Source of the DNA: Gammaproteobacteria bacterium
GTDB taxonomy: Bacteria; Pseudomonadota; Gammaproteobacteria; Pseudomonadales; JAUIET01
Reading direction: 5' to 3'
Assembly (NCBI GenBank): GCA_030429735.1
Contig: JAUIET010000004.1
Span: forward strand, 372,001-436,000
DNA length: 64,000 bases
Shown: one piece after another, positions 1-9,194 of the stretch
Layout: every line of letters starts with the position of its first letter
How positions within the stretch are numbered: the stretch's first letter is position 1
Notes under the pieces: generated by a model
The model's database searches: none
What the model was told of the DNA's origin: nothing
Seen by the model: the letters and a program-made list of their open reading frames with translations, nothing else
Translations under genes and position numbers: made by a program

Positions 1-840
1 CTCAGTTAGGCTGAGAAAATACAACAACTCGTCTCGTTCACTGTCAGCCAGGCGTTGCGCCAGCTCGTCTTCCATATTGGCAAGAAATTGTCGGTACATT
101 CGGTCCAGCGCCGACAGCCAGCGGACTCGGGACGCGTTTAATTCCAACTTGCGATTTGCCAGTGTGGCAATCACGGCAGAGCTCAACACCCATCGCTCCG
201 AAGCAGCGGCGGTGCGCAGGCAACCATACATGCGTTCGCAAGCGCGTTGCATCAGCCCCAAATGCATGACTGGATCGCCCTCTCTCCGGATAATTGCAAT
301 TAACCCGGTTTGATACATTTGTCGTAAGCGACGAACTGTCAAGCCGAGCTTTTCCAGGTCGATAACCTGGCTGGCGTCCAGCTCGGGCAGCGAGATGTCG
401 CCGCTGGCCTGGAAGCGACTGAATCTGAATTCGGGAAGGCGTGATAAGCCGGCGAGCGATCGTACCTCAGTGATTGCGGGTGCAAGCAATACGGGTTTGC
501 CCTGCCCGGTTGCCCGAACAAATTCCAGATAGCGCGGCATAGCAGCCAAAATGTCACTGATTGACTGCAGCGCGGGTGCTGCAGGCGCCCTCTCGCTGCT
601 CAGTAATTGCTCAGCATAACGATGAAGATCTTCGCTGAGGGCGGCCAGCCCACGAAGTTCAATCATACGCAGGGCACCGTTTGCCTGAAGCAGACTTTGA
701 GCAGCAGACTTTAACGGGGTTTTATCGCTTGGATCCTGTACAAAGTTGTGCCAGGCACTGCCCGCAAGGCGCAGAGTTTCGTCAAGCTCACTACCGAGAA
801 TGCTGAGAGATGATAAGTTGACCGCGGATAAATCTGCCAT
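1..840 (-). CDS. chpA: ChpA/PilL-type hybrid sensor kinase, N-terminal part (cut by window edge)
   Basis: An open frame without a stop runs from an ATG at 840 off the left edge of the window, giving 280 residues. It is alpha-helical and Leu/Ala rich. The order of conserved stretches (a helix with SAAQSLLQANGALRMIELRG, then AALSEDLHRYAEQLL, then AAMPRYLEFV, then a KLGLTVRRLR segment) resembles the N-terminal Hpt-like region of ChpA, the CheA-family kinase that controls twitching motility and type IV pili in Pseudomonas. The kinase, CheW and receiver domains would lie outside the window and cannot be checked. It diverges from nhaB. The family call rests on overall resemblance rather than a catalytic motif; another Hpt-rich sensor remains possible. 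Confidence 0.6.
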   Translation of the reverse strand, partial: MADLSAVNLSSLSILGSELDETLRLAGSAWHNFVQDPSDKTPLKSAAQSLLQANGALRMIELRGLAALSEDLHRYAEQLLSSERAPAAPALQSISDILAAMPRYLEFVRATGQGKPVLLAPAITEVRSLAGLSRLPEFRFSRFQASGDISLPELDASQVIDLEKLGLTVRRLRQMYQTGLIAIIRREGDPVMHLGLMQRACERMYGCLRTAAASERWVLSSAVIATLANRKLELNASRVRWLSALDRMYRQFLANMEDELAQRLADSERDELLYFLSLTE

Positions 841-953
841 GTGGATAACACTATTAATCACTGATCTTTAAAGTATAACCAACCCGCGAAATTCTGCCGG
901 CGAAGCATTACACCCAGATATTTCAAAAACTGTTGATTAGATCACTCTACGTA

Positions 954-982
954 CTGTCAAAGCACGGCTGATGAATTACAAT
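954..982 (+). promoter_or_regulatory. Candidate sigma-70 promoter for nhaB
   Basis: CTGTCA (954-959) and TACAAT (977-982) are separated by 17 bases and lie about 85 bases before the nhaB ATG. It is the best -35/-10 pair in the divergent chpA/nhaB spacer (841-1066). No other element is evident in that spacer. Confidence 0.45.
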
Positions 983-1066
983 TAACTGTGTCTCAATAAA
1001 ACTGTGCACGACCCACGAACAAAAACAAACGCCGATTGCGCGGATACAAAACATCAAAGGACACCG

Positions 1067-2593
1067 ATGATCAAAACGTATAACGAGGCCCTGGCAAGGA
1101 ACTTTCTGGGCCAATCTCCACAGTGGTATAAAAACTCAATCATTTTTTTTCTGCTGTTTAACCCAATCGCACTCTGGCTGTTTGGACCGTTCGTCACCGG
1201 CTGGATATTACTGCTTGAGTTTATCTTTACGCTCGCACTTGCGCTCAAATGTTACCCGCTGCAGCCCGGCGGCCTGCTCGCTATTGAGGCTGTCTTACTG
1301 GGCATGACCAGCCCGGGCGCGGTTTACCAGGAAACCATTGGCGCCTTCGAGGTCATTTTGCTGTTGATCTTCATGGTAGCTGGCATCTACTTCATGAAAG
1401 ACCTTTTGCTGTTTGTATTTACCAAACTATTGCTTAAGGTTCGATCCAAACTGACCTTGTCTATTTTGTTTTCAATCGTAGCCGCTGTTCTCTCTGCATT
1501 TCTGGACGCTCTAACGGTAACCGCGGTATTGATCAGCGTCGGTGTCGGTTTCTACTCTGTGTACCACAAAGTAGCGTCCGGACATCACAGTGAGCACCAT
1601 CATGGGGATGACACTCACATACATCATTACCAGCGTGAACACCTGGAGCAATTCCGTGCCTTTCTAAGAAGCTTGCTTATGCATGGCGCAGTAGGTACTG
1701 CCCTGGGTGGCGTATGCACTCTGGTGGGTGAGCCACAGAACCTGTTAATTGCTGAACGCGCTGGCTGGACGTTCATAGAGTTCTTCCTGACCATGGCCCC
1801 GGTCACGATGCCGGTATTGATTGGTGGCCTGCTGACTTGTGCGTTTCTTGAACTAACGGGCTGGTTTGGTTACGGTGCCAAACTGCCTGAAGAAGTGCGC
1901 TGCATTCTCGAAGACTACGACAAGGAACAAAGTGACAAAAGGACGGCACGCGATGATGCGGCCCTTATTGTTCAGGCCCTGGTAGCGCTGGTTCTGGTAC
2001 TTTCGCTGGCCTTTCACGTTGCATCGGTAGGCCTGGTTGGCCTGATGATTATCGTGTTGCTCACAGCTTTCAATGGAATCATCGAAGAACATCAGATCGG
2101 GCACGCGTTCGAGGAGGCGCTGCCGTTCACGGCTTTACTGGTGGTTTTCTTCGCGATTGTGGCGGTCATCCACGATCAGCATCTTTTCCAGCCGGTGATC
2201 GATTATGTATTCAGCCTGGATGTAGGCGTGCAGCCTGCCATGTTCTTCGTGGCCAACGGGGTACTGTCAATGATCAGCGATAATGTGTTTGTCGCCACTG
2301 TTTATATAAATGAAGTGAGAGCCACTTTGGATGCCGGAAAGATCAGCAGAGAGCACTTTGACATGCTGGCGGTGGCAATTAACACTGGCACCAATCTGCC
2401 AAGCGTAGCAACACCCAATGGCCAGGCAGCCTTTTTGTTTCTGCTCACCTCGGCACTCGCCCCCCTAATTCGGTTGTCCTACGGAAAAATGGTGTTTATG
2501 GCGTTGCCCTACACACTGGTACTGGGCAGCCTGGGCCTGCTGTGCGTGCTCAATTACCACAGTATCTCTGCGGCGATGGGCTTATCGTCTTAA
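1067..2593 (+). CDS. nhaB: Na+/H+ antiporter NhaB
   Basis: An inner-membrane antiporter that exports sodium in exchange for protons. The 508-residue product is close to the usual NhaB length (about 510) and carries family-typical stretches along its whole length: [13 protein letters not shown] near the start, [63 protein letters not shown] and [19 protein letters not shown]. About a dozen hydrophobic segments are visible, with a His-rich hydrophilic loop around residues 175-190. The reading frame extends upstream to 1004, but the ATG at 1067 is chosen because AAAGG lies 6 bases before it and because NhaB similarity begins there. It stands alone, convergent with dnaQ. Confidence 0.95.
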   Translation: MIKTYNEALARNFLGQSPQWYKNSIIFFLLFNPIALWLFGPFVTGWILLLEFIFTLALALKCYPLQPGGLLAIEAVLLGMTSPGAVYQETIGAFEVILLLIFMVAGIYFMKDLLLFVFTKLLLKVRSKLTLSILFSIVAAVLSAFLDALTVTAVLISVGVGFYSVYHKVASGHHSEHHHGDDTHIHHYQREHLEQFRAFLRSLLMHGAVGTALGGVCTLVGEPQNLLIAERAGWTFIEFFLTMAPVTMPVLIGGLLTCAFLELTGWFGYGAKLPEEVRCILEDYDKEQSDKRTARDDAALIVQALVALVLVLSLAFHVASVGLVGLMIIVLLTAFNGIIEEHQIGHAFEEALPFTALLVVFFAIVAVIHDQHLFQPVIDYVFSLDVGVQPAMFFVANGVLSMISDNVFVATVYINEVRATLDAGKISREHFDMLAVAINTGTNLPSVATPNGQAAFLFLLTSALAPLIRLSYGKMVFMALPYTLVLGSLGLLCVLNYHSISAAMGLSS

Positions 2594-2616
2594 GAGTTAG
2601 GTTAACGGGCTTAGGT

Positions 2617-3324
2617 TTAGTCGGGCCATACCAGGCGGCCGCCACTCATTTTCCTGATGGCCGCTAATCGAGCTTCATGGGCTTGCAATTCGGCGTCGGT
2701 AGCAGCAATAACGCGGCCAGGCCTACGCCCTTTAAGCTTAATGTGATCGCTACTTACCGCGGCGCCACGCTGCTCACTGTCACCTTCGGCGCTCAAGCTG
2801 AGCCGGGTTTGGCCACCTGTCATTACCAGATAAACGTCGGCCAGAATCTCGGCATCCAGCAGCGCACCGTGTAAGTCTCGTTGCGAATTATCGACGTCGT
2901 AGCGCTTGCACAAGGCGTCCAGGTTGTTCTTTTGGCCTGGGTGTTTCTGCCTGGCCAGCACCAACGAATCCACCACCGAGCAAATGTCGTTTATTCGCAC
3001 GCTGTGACCTAGCAAGGCAAGCTCGTTGTCAAGGAAACCAACGTCGAACGGTGCATTGTGTATCACCAGTTCAGCTCCTCTGACAAACTCTACGAATTCT
3101 TCCGCAATATCTGCAAACAGCGGTTTGTCTTGCAGGCTTTCCAGCGAGATACCGTGCACTTCCTGCGCACCTTCGTCAATCTCTCGCTCGGGGTTTATGT
3201 ACTGATGATAATGCCGCCCGGTCAGCCGCCGCTTTTCAATTTCGACAGCACCTATTTCGATGATTCTATGCCCGGCGCGGGGTTCCAGGCCCGTTGTCTC
3301 CGTATCCAGCACTATTTGCCGCAT
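2617..3324 (-). CDS. dnaQ: DNA polymerase III epsilon subunit (3'-5' proofreading exonuclease)
   Basis: A proofreading exonuclease that binds the alpha subunit of the replicative polymerase. The 235 residues hold all DEDDh motifs: LDTETTGLE (Exo I), NAPFDVGFLD (Exo II) and HGALLDAEI (Exo III with the catalytic His and Asp). The C-terminal tail after about residue 180 is the flexible part that contacts the polymerase and is poorly conserved. The start ATG overlaps the rnhA stop by one base (TAATG), so the two are translationally coupled. The rnhA-dnaQ pairing is conserved in gammaproteobacteria, though in E. coli the two genes diverge. Confidence 0.96.
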   Translation of the reverse strand: MRQIVLDTETTGLEPRAGHRIIEIGAVEIEKRRLTGRHYHQYINPEREIDEGAQEVHGISLESLQDKPLFADIAEEFVEFVRGAELVIHNAPFDVGFLDNELALLGHSVRINDICSVVDSLVLARQKHPGQKNNLDALCKRYDVDNSQRDLHGALLDAEILADVYLVMTGGQTRLSLSAEGDSEQRGAAVSSDHIKLKGRRPGRVIAATDAELQAHEARLAAIRKMSGGRLVWPD

Positions 3325-3773
3325 TACACACGCTCCAATTCATCAATCCCGCGGTTCGCTAACTGGTCGGCTATTTCGTTTTCCCGGTGCCCGCTGTGCC
3401 CCTTCACCCACAACCACTCAACCGTATGTCTTGCGCCCTGGGCATCCAGCTCCTTCCACAAATCCACGTTTTTAACAGGCTTTTTCCCAGCCGTTTTCCA
3501 GCCATTCTTCTTCCAATTGGCCAGCCAGTTCAGAATACCCTGGCGAACATACTGTGAATCGGTGGTGAGGCGTACATTGCACGGTTTCTTCAGCGCCTTC
3601 AAACCTTCAATCGCGGCCTGCAGCTCCATACGGTTATTTGTAGTGTCTTTCTCGCCACCGTATAGTTGCTTCTCGGTCGAGCCCGAGCGAAGCAGCACAC
3701 CCCAACCGCCCGGCCCAGGATTTCCGCGGCAAGCGCCGTCGGTAAACAATTCAACGCTGTGCGGCTCAGCCAT
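3324..3773 (-). CDS. rnhA: Ribonuclease HI
   Basis: Degrades the RNA strand of RNA-DNA hybrids. At 149 residues it has the standard length, and all four catalytic acidic residues can be seen: Asp in [15 protein letters not shown], Glu in [12 protein letters not shown], Asp in TTDSQYV and Asp in ENEIADQLA, with the conserved His in KGHSGH. The Trp-rich basic protrusion ([20 protein letters not shown]) is present. Its start overlaps the end of the upstream methyltransferase gene by 8 bases and its stop overlaps dnaQ, so yafS-rnhA-dnaQ forms one tight operon. Confidence 0.96.
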   Translation of the reverse strand: MAEPHSVELFTDGACRGNPGPGGWGVLLRSGSTEKQLYGGEKDTTNNRMELQAAIEGLKALKKPCNVRLTTDSQYVRQGILNWLANWKKNGWKTAGKKPVKNVDLWKELDAQGARHTVEWLWVKGHSGHRENEIADQLANRGIDELERV

Positions 3774-4524
3774 TCTTTACTGTCTCTCTGGCCGCTCGAG
3801 TGCTTGGTTTCATAATTGGTACCGCCAACCCTGGTGTCAGATCTGCCCATCGTCGCCGAACCGGGGTTAACGTGCTGCTTCGTTTCTTCGCGCAGATCAC
3901 CGCACTGGCTCCCAGTGGTCTGGTTAAACGGTGAAGAGGACGCTCAAATTTAATCACTTTTTCCGCCAGGCTTGAACGATGAATGATTGGTAAGTGCCAA
4001 CAGTAGTCCACGGACTCAACTGAAAAATCCAGCAGTCGCAACCAATCCTGCAATTTTGCACTACCCGGCGATGCCATGGTCCAGGTTCTCTTCTGCCATT
4101 TGCCAAGTAGTTTTTGTTGCAATCCGAGCATGCTCCATGGATTGAAAAGAACCACAATAATGAGCCCATCTGGACGGACTACTCTGGCCGCTTCGCGGAG
4201 TATTGCGTGTGGATCATCTGCAAATTCGAGCACGTGGTGAATTAGCAAACAATCAATGCTGTGTTGCTCCAACGGAAGTTCTGTGTAATCGCTCAGTGCC
4301 GCATAAACGCCGCCTGCTGTAGCGCGGGGCGCGAGGGCAAAACAGTGATTTATCTGGCTGGCCTGAAACAACTGGGTTTGCTGAAGTATTCCCAGCTGCA
4401 ACAGGTGAACGCCAAACACTGGGCGTAACAGCCGATCGATCACCCGCTGTTCAGCACGCATGAAAATCTGACCGGCTGATGAATATAGCCAGCGCACGGC
4501 TGATTGCTGTTCCTTCTGAAGCAT
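3766..4524 (-). CDS. YafS-like class I SAM-dependent methyltransferase
   Basis: A predicted methyltransferase with unknown substrate, in the position of E. coli yafS next to rnhA/dnaQ. The second half of the Rossmann fold is clear: [19 protein letters not shown] (motif around the acidic post-motif) followed by [21 protein letters not shown]. The N-terminal part carries an [10 protein letters not shown] segment typical of YafS proteins, but a classic glycine-rich SAM loop (GxGxG) is degenerate, as is common in this family. 252 residues; the basic C-terminus ([15 protein letters not shown]) is also a family trait. Opens the yafS-rnhA-dnaQ operon. Family membership is fairly secure; the substrate is not known. 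Confidence 0.8.
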   Translation of the reverse strand: MLQKEQQSAVRWLYSSAGQIFMRAEQRVIDRLLRPVFGVHLLQLGILQQTQLFQASQINHCFALAPRATAGGVYAALSDYTELPLEQHSIDCLLIHHVLEFADDPHAILREAARVVRPDGLIIVVLFNPWSMLGLQQKLLGKWQKRTWTMASPGSAKLQDWLRLLDFSVESVDYCWHLPIIHRSSLAEKVIKFERPLHRLTRPLGASAVICAKKRSSTLTPVRRRWADLTPGLAVPIMKPSTRAARETVKNG

Positions 4525-4748
4525 ACGCGCGATGGTACCTCAAACGTTCTTGTGCTGCATTGCACAACGACTTTATATGACATTTAACCAACAGACGATT
4601 ACCATAGCGACCGCCGCTGCCCTGGCCCCCGGATAGTGATGCCGCACGAATTGTGCGCTAGCCATGTAAAAATAGCCTTTAGCCGAACGAAGCGCTTGCA
4701 ACTATACTTTTAAAAACCAAGTCGCATTAGAGCTTGATTAGATATATT

Positions 4749-6380
4749 ATGAATTATTTAAATAAAAACAAAAGCTTACGGGCAGCATCTCTATTTGCTC
4801 TAGCTCTACTGGCCTCTTGCAGCCTGCCCCCCTCTGCTCAGCGTAGCGACGAGCCAGCCATTCCCGAACCGATTCTGGAGCTCACGACAGCGTCTCAGCC
4901 ACCCCACTGCGAACCAGAAGACGCATTGGCCGATCGATGGTTGCAAGACCCGGCCACCGCCGAGCAATATCTCCCAGCGCCCAGACATGCTGACGTTTGG
5001 GCTCGTATTGAGGAAGGCTTTGAGCTTCCCAAACAGAGCAACAAAAGAATCGCAGCGCAAAAGCAATGGTTTCTTCGCAACACCGATTACATGGATCGCG
5101 TCAGCCGACGCGCCGCGCGCTATCTGCATTACGTAGTCACCGAGCTGGAAGACGCCGACATGCCAATGGAGCTGGCGCTGCTGCCAATTGTAGAGAGCGC
5201 GTTTGATCCGTTTGCCTACAGCCATGGTCGCGCCTCAGGAATGTGGCAATTCATCGGTGCCACCGGAAAACGCTATGGGATGAAGCAAAATTGGTGGTAT
5301 GACGGACGTCGGGATATTGTAGCGTCAACAGCCGGCGCTATCGCCTATTTAAAAGATCTGCACCAGGAGTTTGACGGCGATTGGTTGCTGGCGCTGGCTG
5401 CATACAACACAGGAGAGGGAAATGTTAGAAAAGCGATTCGGCGCAACAAACGCGCTGGCAAGCCGGCTGATTTTTGGAACTTGAGGCTTCCCCGCGAAAC
5501 ACGAATGTATGTGCCGCGTTTGCTTGCGGTGGCAGAGCTTCTGCAGCAAAGAACACAAAATGGGCAGGTGTTTAACCCGATAGCCGACGAAGCCTACTTC
5601 AGCATTGTGCAAACCGATTCGCAACTTGACCTGGCTCAGGCGGCCGCATTGGGTGACCTGGACATGGAAGAAATTTACTTGCTTAACCCTGGTCTTAATC
5701 GCTGGGCAACTCCACCAGATGGTCCGCACCGACTGCTTATACCGGCGAAAAACGCAGGCTTGTTTCAGGAATCACTTGCCGCGCTGCCAGTCAAAGAGAG
5801 AGTCAGCTGGCAACGCTACACTATTCGCTCTGGCGATACTTTGTCGACTATTGCACGAAAATTCAACACATCCGTTTCTGTTGTCAAATCAGCGAACAAG
5901 CTGCGCAGCAATCGAATTCGGGTAAACCGTTCCTTACTCATTCCTGCCGCCATGAAGAGTGAATCGCTGTATGCCTTGAGCGACCCACAGCGGCGCGCCA
6001 GAAAAGCGGCACGCGCCGCTGGAAATGGCAACAAGATTACATATCAGGTCCGTTCGGGCGATAGTTTGTGGAGTATTGCCAAGCGCTATCAGGTCTCTGT
6101 AAAGAAATTGGCCAGCTGGAACAGCATGGTCCCGCGCGATACTTTACGCGAGGGCCAGACCTTGCAAATCTGGACAACATCGGCACCGCAAGCCGCAACG
6201 GGGCAAATGATACGTAAAGTGGGCTACAGAGTCCGCCGAGGGGATTCTTTATCCCGTATCGCACAACGTTTTCGGGTGGGAACGGATGACATCAGCCGCT
6301 GGAATGGTATCAGGAAGAGCAGTATTCTGCGCCCGGGCCAATCGCTCACGCTCTACGTGGATGTGCGCAACGCGATCTGA
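4749..6380 (+). CDS. mltD: Membrane-bound lytic murein transglycosylase D
   Basis: A periplasmic lipoprotein that cleaves peptidoglycan glycan strands. From the ATG at 4749 the 543 residues begin with a lipoprotein signal ending in LLASC (lipobox Cys about residue 24). The SLT domain follows, with the catalytic Glu in LPIVESAFDPFAYS at about residue 149, then GMWQFIGATGKRYGM and the AAYNTGEGNV motif. Three LysM peptidoglycan-binding modules occupy the C-terminal 190 residues, starting near YTIRSGDTLSTIA, YQVRSGDSLWSIA and YRVRRGDSLSRIA. The frame also allows a TTG start at 4734; neither has a strong ribosome site, and the ATG gives the more usual signal peptide. In E. coli mltD is followed by gloB next to yafS; here gloB is absent and mltD diverges from yafS. 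Confidence 0.93.
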   Translation: MNYLNKNKSLRAASLFALALLASCSLPPSAQRSDEPAIPEPILELTTASQPPHCEPEDALADRWLQDPATAEQYLPAPRHADVWARIEEGFELPKQSNKRIAAQKQWFLRNTDYMDRVSRRAARYLHYVVTELEDADMPMELALLPIVESAFDPFAYSHGRASGMWQFIGATGKRYGMKQNWWYDGRRDIVASTAGAIAYLKDLHQEFDGDWLLALAAYNTGEGNVRKAIRRNKRAGKPADFWNLRLPRETRMYVPRLLAVAELLQQRTQNGQVFNPIADEAYFSIVQTDSQLDLAQAAALGDLDMEEIYLLNPGLNRWATPPDGPHRLLIPAKNAGLFQESLAALPVKERVSWQRYTIRSGDTLSTIARKFNTSVSVVKSANKLRSNRIRVNRSLLIPAAMKSESLYALSDPQRRARKAARAAGNGNKITYQVRSGDSLWSIAKRYQVSVKKLASWNSMVPRDTLREGQTLQIWTTSAPQAATGQMIRKVGYRVRRGDSLSRIAQRFRVGTDDISRWNGIRKSSILRPGQSLTLYVDVRNAI

Positions 6381-6424
6381 ACCCTTATAATCAGTGGCGT
6401 TAACCACAGAGAGGTCCAAACCGC

Positions 6425-7099
6425 TTGCTGTTTTCGCGCACACCACCTTACGCCGCCCTCGCCCTTTTGCTGGCGTGTTGCGTCATAACTTCCTGTGCGC
6501 ATAACGCCATTGTCGGGCCAGCTGTCCTCAGTCCGGGCCATGAAAATGCTCAGTTCGTGCAGGTCGATAACAAACGCCGACCGGTGTCACCAACCCCCCT
6601 CGCAGGCCAAGCTATTCAATTTTGGTTCCCCGCAGTGGCTGGCCACTTGTTTGGAACACCCAACATAGAATCAAGCTGGAGCGCGACGCCAGACGACGCT
6701 GGGGCATTCGTATTCCCGCTTGATGAAATAGCGCACGAAATGCAAAAAATGTCGCGCGCTTTTGACGCCAGCGAAACCGCTGTACTGCTTGAGCCCGAGA
6801 CTACTCGTTTTGCCCGGATCGGCAGCTACGCGCTGCGTGAATTCGATGGCGAGCCCCTTGGTTACACCAGCTGGATCGCCCCCAAAACTCGCGCAGAATT
6901 GATATTGGTCTATTTCGACCGTGGCTGCAGAATGCTGGGCTCTGTGTTTCATGGCAAGGATGAGATACGAGTCGATTTGCGCATTCCGGCAGCTGGGCTG
7001 TACTGGTTGCGAAAGCACCGCACGTTTTTTGGAACTACCCGCCTGGACCTGTCTGCGCAGCCAGACAGCCTAATACTTGCAGTGCAGCCCGACAGTTGA
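6425..7099 (+). CDS. Predicted lipoprotein of unknown function
   Basis: A 224-residue protein with a hydrophobic leader ending in CVITSC, a probable lipobox with acylated Cys near residue 24, followed by Ala at +2, which is compatible with outer-membrane sorting. The mature part has no motif I recognise; it is rich in aromatic residues and beta-type segments (AIQFWFPAVAGHLFGTP, AELILVYFDRGCRMLGSV, IPAAGLYWLRKHRTFFG). The start is TTG at 6425, supported by AGAGAGG ten bases upstream (6408-6414); no in-frame ATG precedes the signal peptide. It begins 45 bases after mltD and may be cotranscribed with it. Confidence 0.72.
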   Translation: MLFSRTPPYAALALLLACCVITSCAHNAIVGPAVLSPGHENAQFVQVDNKRRPVSPTPLAGQAIQFWFPAVAGHLFGTPNIESSWSATPDDAGAFVFPLDEIAHEMQKMSRAFDASETAVLLEPETTRFARIGSYALREFDGEPLGYTSWIAPKTRAELILVYFDRGCRMLGSVFHGKDEIRVDLRIPAAGLYWLRKHRTFFGTTRLDLSAQPDSLILAVQPDS

Positions 7100-7290
7100 A
7101 TACTGCCTAGCCCCGGACGTCGAATTTTCTTACAGGCGCGCTAAACCAATTTCCAGCTAAGGAAGCTAACCATCTGTTCTAGAAAGGGTTTTTCACATTG
7201 GCCTGATTCCTGCTATCAATAACTACAAAGAGCAACGAATAGTCGTACTACTCTTAAGAGTATGTCGTGAGCAGCAGGCAGGAGATCAAT

Positions 7291-7698
7291 ATGGTTCGCA
7301 GAGCAGGTGAAGAGAACCGTACTAGCAATTTTTTTCGCACCGACCGGTACATTCAAATCAACGAGCAGTGGTACTTCATGACCCGAGGAGGGTCGCAGGA
7401 AGGGCCGTTTCGAAATCGTCTGGAGGCTGAAGAGTCGCTCAAATTGTTTATAGCGGTGCGAAACAGCGGTCTTGATAAACAACAACTCAGCGCAAAAAAA
7501 CAGCTGCCGCAAAACAAGCCAACACTAGCCAGCAAGCGCAGTGAGGCCGGGTTTCCGTTTGGTCAGGTGGCAAAAGTGGAAACGCCCCCGTTTAATGTCC
7601 GCCGAATTGAGTTCACGCCTGTCGCCCATGACGTCCAGGAAGTAGACGGTGCCAGTGCCAGCAGCGCGAACGACGGCTTCCACTTTTGCTGTCTATAA
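7291..7698 (+). CDS. DUF6316 family protein
   Basis: A 135-residue protein whose first half matches the small DUF6316 family: MVRRAGEENRTSNFFRTDRY followed by QWYFMTRGG and GPFRNRLEAEESLKLFI. The family has no known biochemical role. The C-terminal half is unstructured-looking, Lys/Gln/Ser rich and family-variable. A GTG at 7267 is also in frame, but the ATG at 7291 is preferred because AGGAG (7280-7284) lies six bases before it and family similarity begins at MVRRAGEE. Codon use is like its neighbours. Confidence 0.75.
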   Translation: MVRRAGEENRTSNFFRTDRYIQINEQWYFMTRGGSQEGPFRNRLEAEESLKLFIAVRNSGLDKQQLSAKKQLPQNKPTLASKRSEAGFPFGQVAKVETPPFNVRRIEFTPVAHDVQEVDGASASSANDGFHFCCL

Positions 7699-7739
7699 GC
7701 ACAAGCTGAGATGACCGAATAGGCGCTGCCCGAGGAAAC

Positions 7740-8837
7740 TCAGAAACTCGACTCCCTGACCCGACGAATTCGGTCGTACACAACTTTTCGAATTCGATTT
7801 ACGGCACCCAACGGTTTATGAGCCAACAAGCCATGCCAAGGGTTAAACACCATCTCTTCGCAGCGCATAAGCTGCTCGGCAGAATCAAAGGTTTGTGCGC
7901 TGAAGTGGAGCTCTGCGACCGTCTCAAAGGGTGCACTGTTTTCAGGCCAACGCTCCACCACATTCTCTATTGAATAATCCGGGCCTGGTTTGCGCTGAAC
8001 CATAAATGCCATACAGGACGATGAGCTGGCCAGCGCAGCAGCCATCGCGGCCCTGAGAAAGTTGGGGTCGTCGGAATCTGTTTCGTTGTCAAAAGTACTG
8101 CCCTGGCATGGTTTCACCGAGTACTTCACAGCCTGCCTGGCCTCGCCTTCACCCAGTTGATAGGGCACCACCGACCAGTAACGCGCGGCCAAAGGATTGT
8201 CGATGTGACTGCGCAACATCTGAAATGCGTTGTAAGAACCCCGCAGCCCGAGCACAAATGGTAATTTCAACCAGCGCCGCCAATCGCCCGACGCACTGAT
8301 CGCAAAGAACTCTGCGTAATCCGCTGCGTCATTAACGAAGAATACCGGATGACTTATCAGTAGAAAATCCTGAGCATCCGCTTGCGCCTGTACATCGGTT
8401 AGCTTGCTTCCCTGCACGCCTCGGAGCTTGATTGCCATTCCACGCGTATCACCTTTCTCATCCGCTTGCTCCGCATCCGCACTGCCATTGGAGAACCGCA
8501 CCGTCGACTCATACACTGCCCCGGGTACAAACACACCACTTTGTAAATCGAGAGGTATGTCACGAGCAACTCGAAATTCAGCAACCGGACAGCCATGCGC
8601 CTTCGGATGTGCATCACGCTTAATCAAGCCGTCGCCGTAGCGTGCCCGAATCTGCTGTTCAACAATATCCCCAATGGCTTGCGCGTGCTGCTGTTCACCT
8701 TCATGCAGGTACTCGCCAATCGCAGTATCAACCGTCGGGTATGGCAGGCTAGCCCCAGCTAGGCTCCTGCTACCTGTCAGCAGCGTTAAGACTACGACTA
8801 TCAGCCGAATTAAATTGCTCACGTTAATAATGTCCAT
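7740..8837 (-). CDS. Secreted catalase-family heme protein
   Basis: A predicted exported heme protein of the small catalase-related class (365 residues against about 480 or more for true catalases). A signal peptide (LIRLIVVVLTLLTGSRSLA) is followed by catalase-type stretches: HPKAHGCPVAEFRV with the distal His, YESTVRFSNGSAD, DTRGMAIKLRGV and DFLLISHPVFFVND. The probable proximal heme-ligand motif RxxxY is seen as RKVVY near the C-terminus, after FNPWHGLLAHKPLGAVNRI. The distal Asn of catalases, which normally precedes the PVFF motif, appears to be replaced (SHPVFF), so peroxidase or another heme activity may be more likely than catalase activity. The ATG at 8837 follows a GGGG-containing ribosome site; a GTG two codons upstream is also possible. 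Confidence 0.82.
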   Translation of the reverse strand: MDIINVSNLIRLIVVVLTLLTGSRSLAGASLPYPTVDTAIGEYLHEGEQQHAQAIGDIVEQQIRARYGDGLIKRDAHPKAHGCPVAEFRVARDIPLDLQSGVFVPGAVYESTVRFSNGSADAEQADEKGDTRGMAIKLRGVQGSKLTDVQAQADAQDFLLISHPVFFVNDAADYAEFFAISASGDWRRWLKLPFVLGLRGSYNAFQMLRSHIDNPLAARYWSVVPYQLGEGEARQAVKYSVKPCQGSTFDNETDSDDPNFLRAAMAAALASSSSCMAFMVQRKPGPDYSIENVVERWPENSAPFETVAELHFSAQTFDSAEQLMRCEEMVFNPWHGLLAHKPLGAVNRIRKVVYDRIRRVRESSF

Positions 8838-8960
8838 ACACACCCCAAGTCATCAATACATACACCCTGGGCTTGCGCTTCCCATGCGTCAGTACTTTAC
8901 TTCTATACAAGAGCGACTGTTTGCAATCAGCACTGGACTGATCAAGGAAGACGGCTCAGC

Positions 8961-9194
8961 ATGAGCACAATACGCATTTATCTGGATATTCCCAAGCAGA
9001 CCTTACTGCAATATTACAAGGGAAACGCACAAAGTGTACTCGCCACTGCCAGCGACGGCCGGCGTATTCGTTTCCCAATAGCGTGCCTGAGACCTTTCGT
9101 TCGTAACGATGGAATCAAAGGCAGTTTCGAATTGAAAATAGATTCTCAATACCGCTTACACAGTATCGAACCCATTGGTTCAGCGATCAGATAA
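8961..9194 (+). CDS. DUF2835 family protein
   Basis: A 77-residue cytosolic protein matching the DUF2835 family from end to end: IYLDIPKQTLLQYYKGNAQS, then ASDGRRIRFPIACLRPFV and DGIKGSFELKIDSQYRL. The predicted fold is all beta. The function is not known. Its last 15 bases overlap the 3' end of the convergent YciI-like gene. Confidence 0.82.
   Translation: MSTIRIYLDIPKQTLLQYYKGNAQSVLATASDGRRIRFPIACLRPFVRNDGIKGSFELKIDSQYRLHSIEPIGSAIR

Noticed and set aside
3058-3870. 270-codon plus-strand open frame
   Set aside because: It lies antisense to dnaQ, rnhA and yafS, all of which have intact catalytic motifs; its translation is low-complexity Phe/Ser/Pro rich with no domain.
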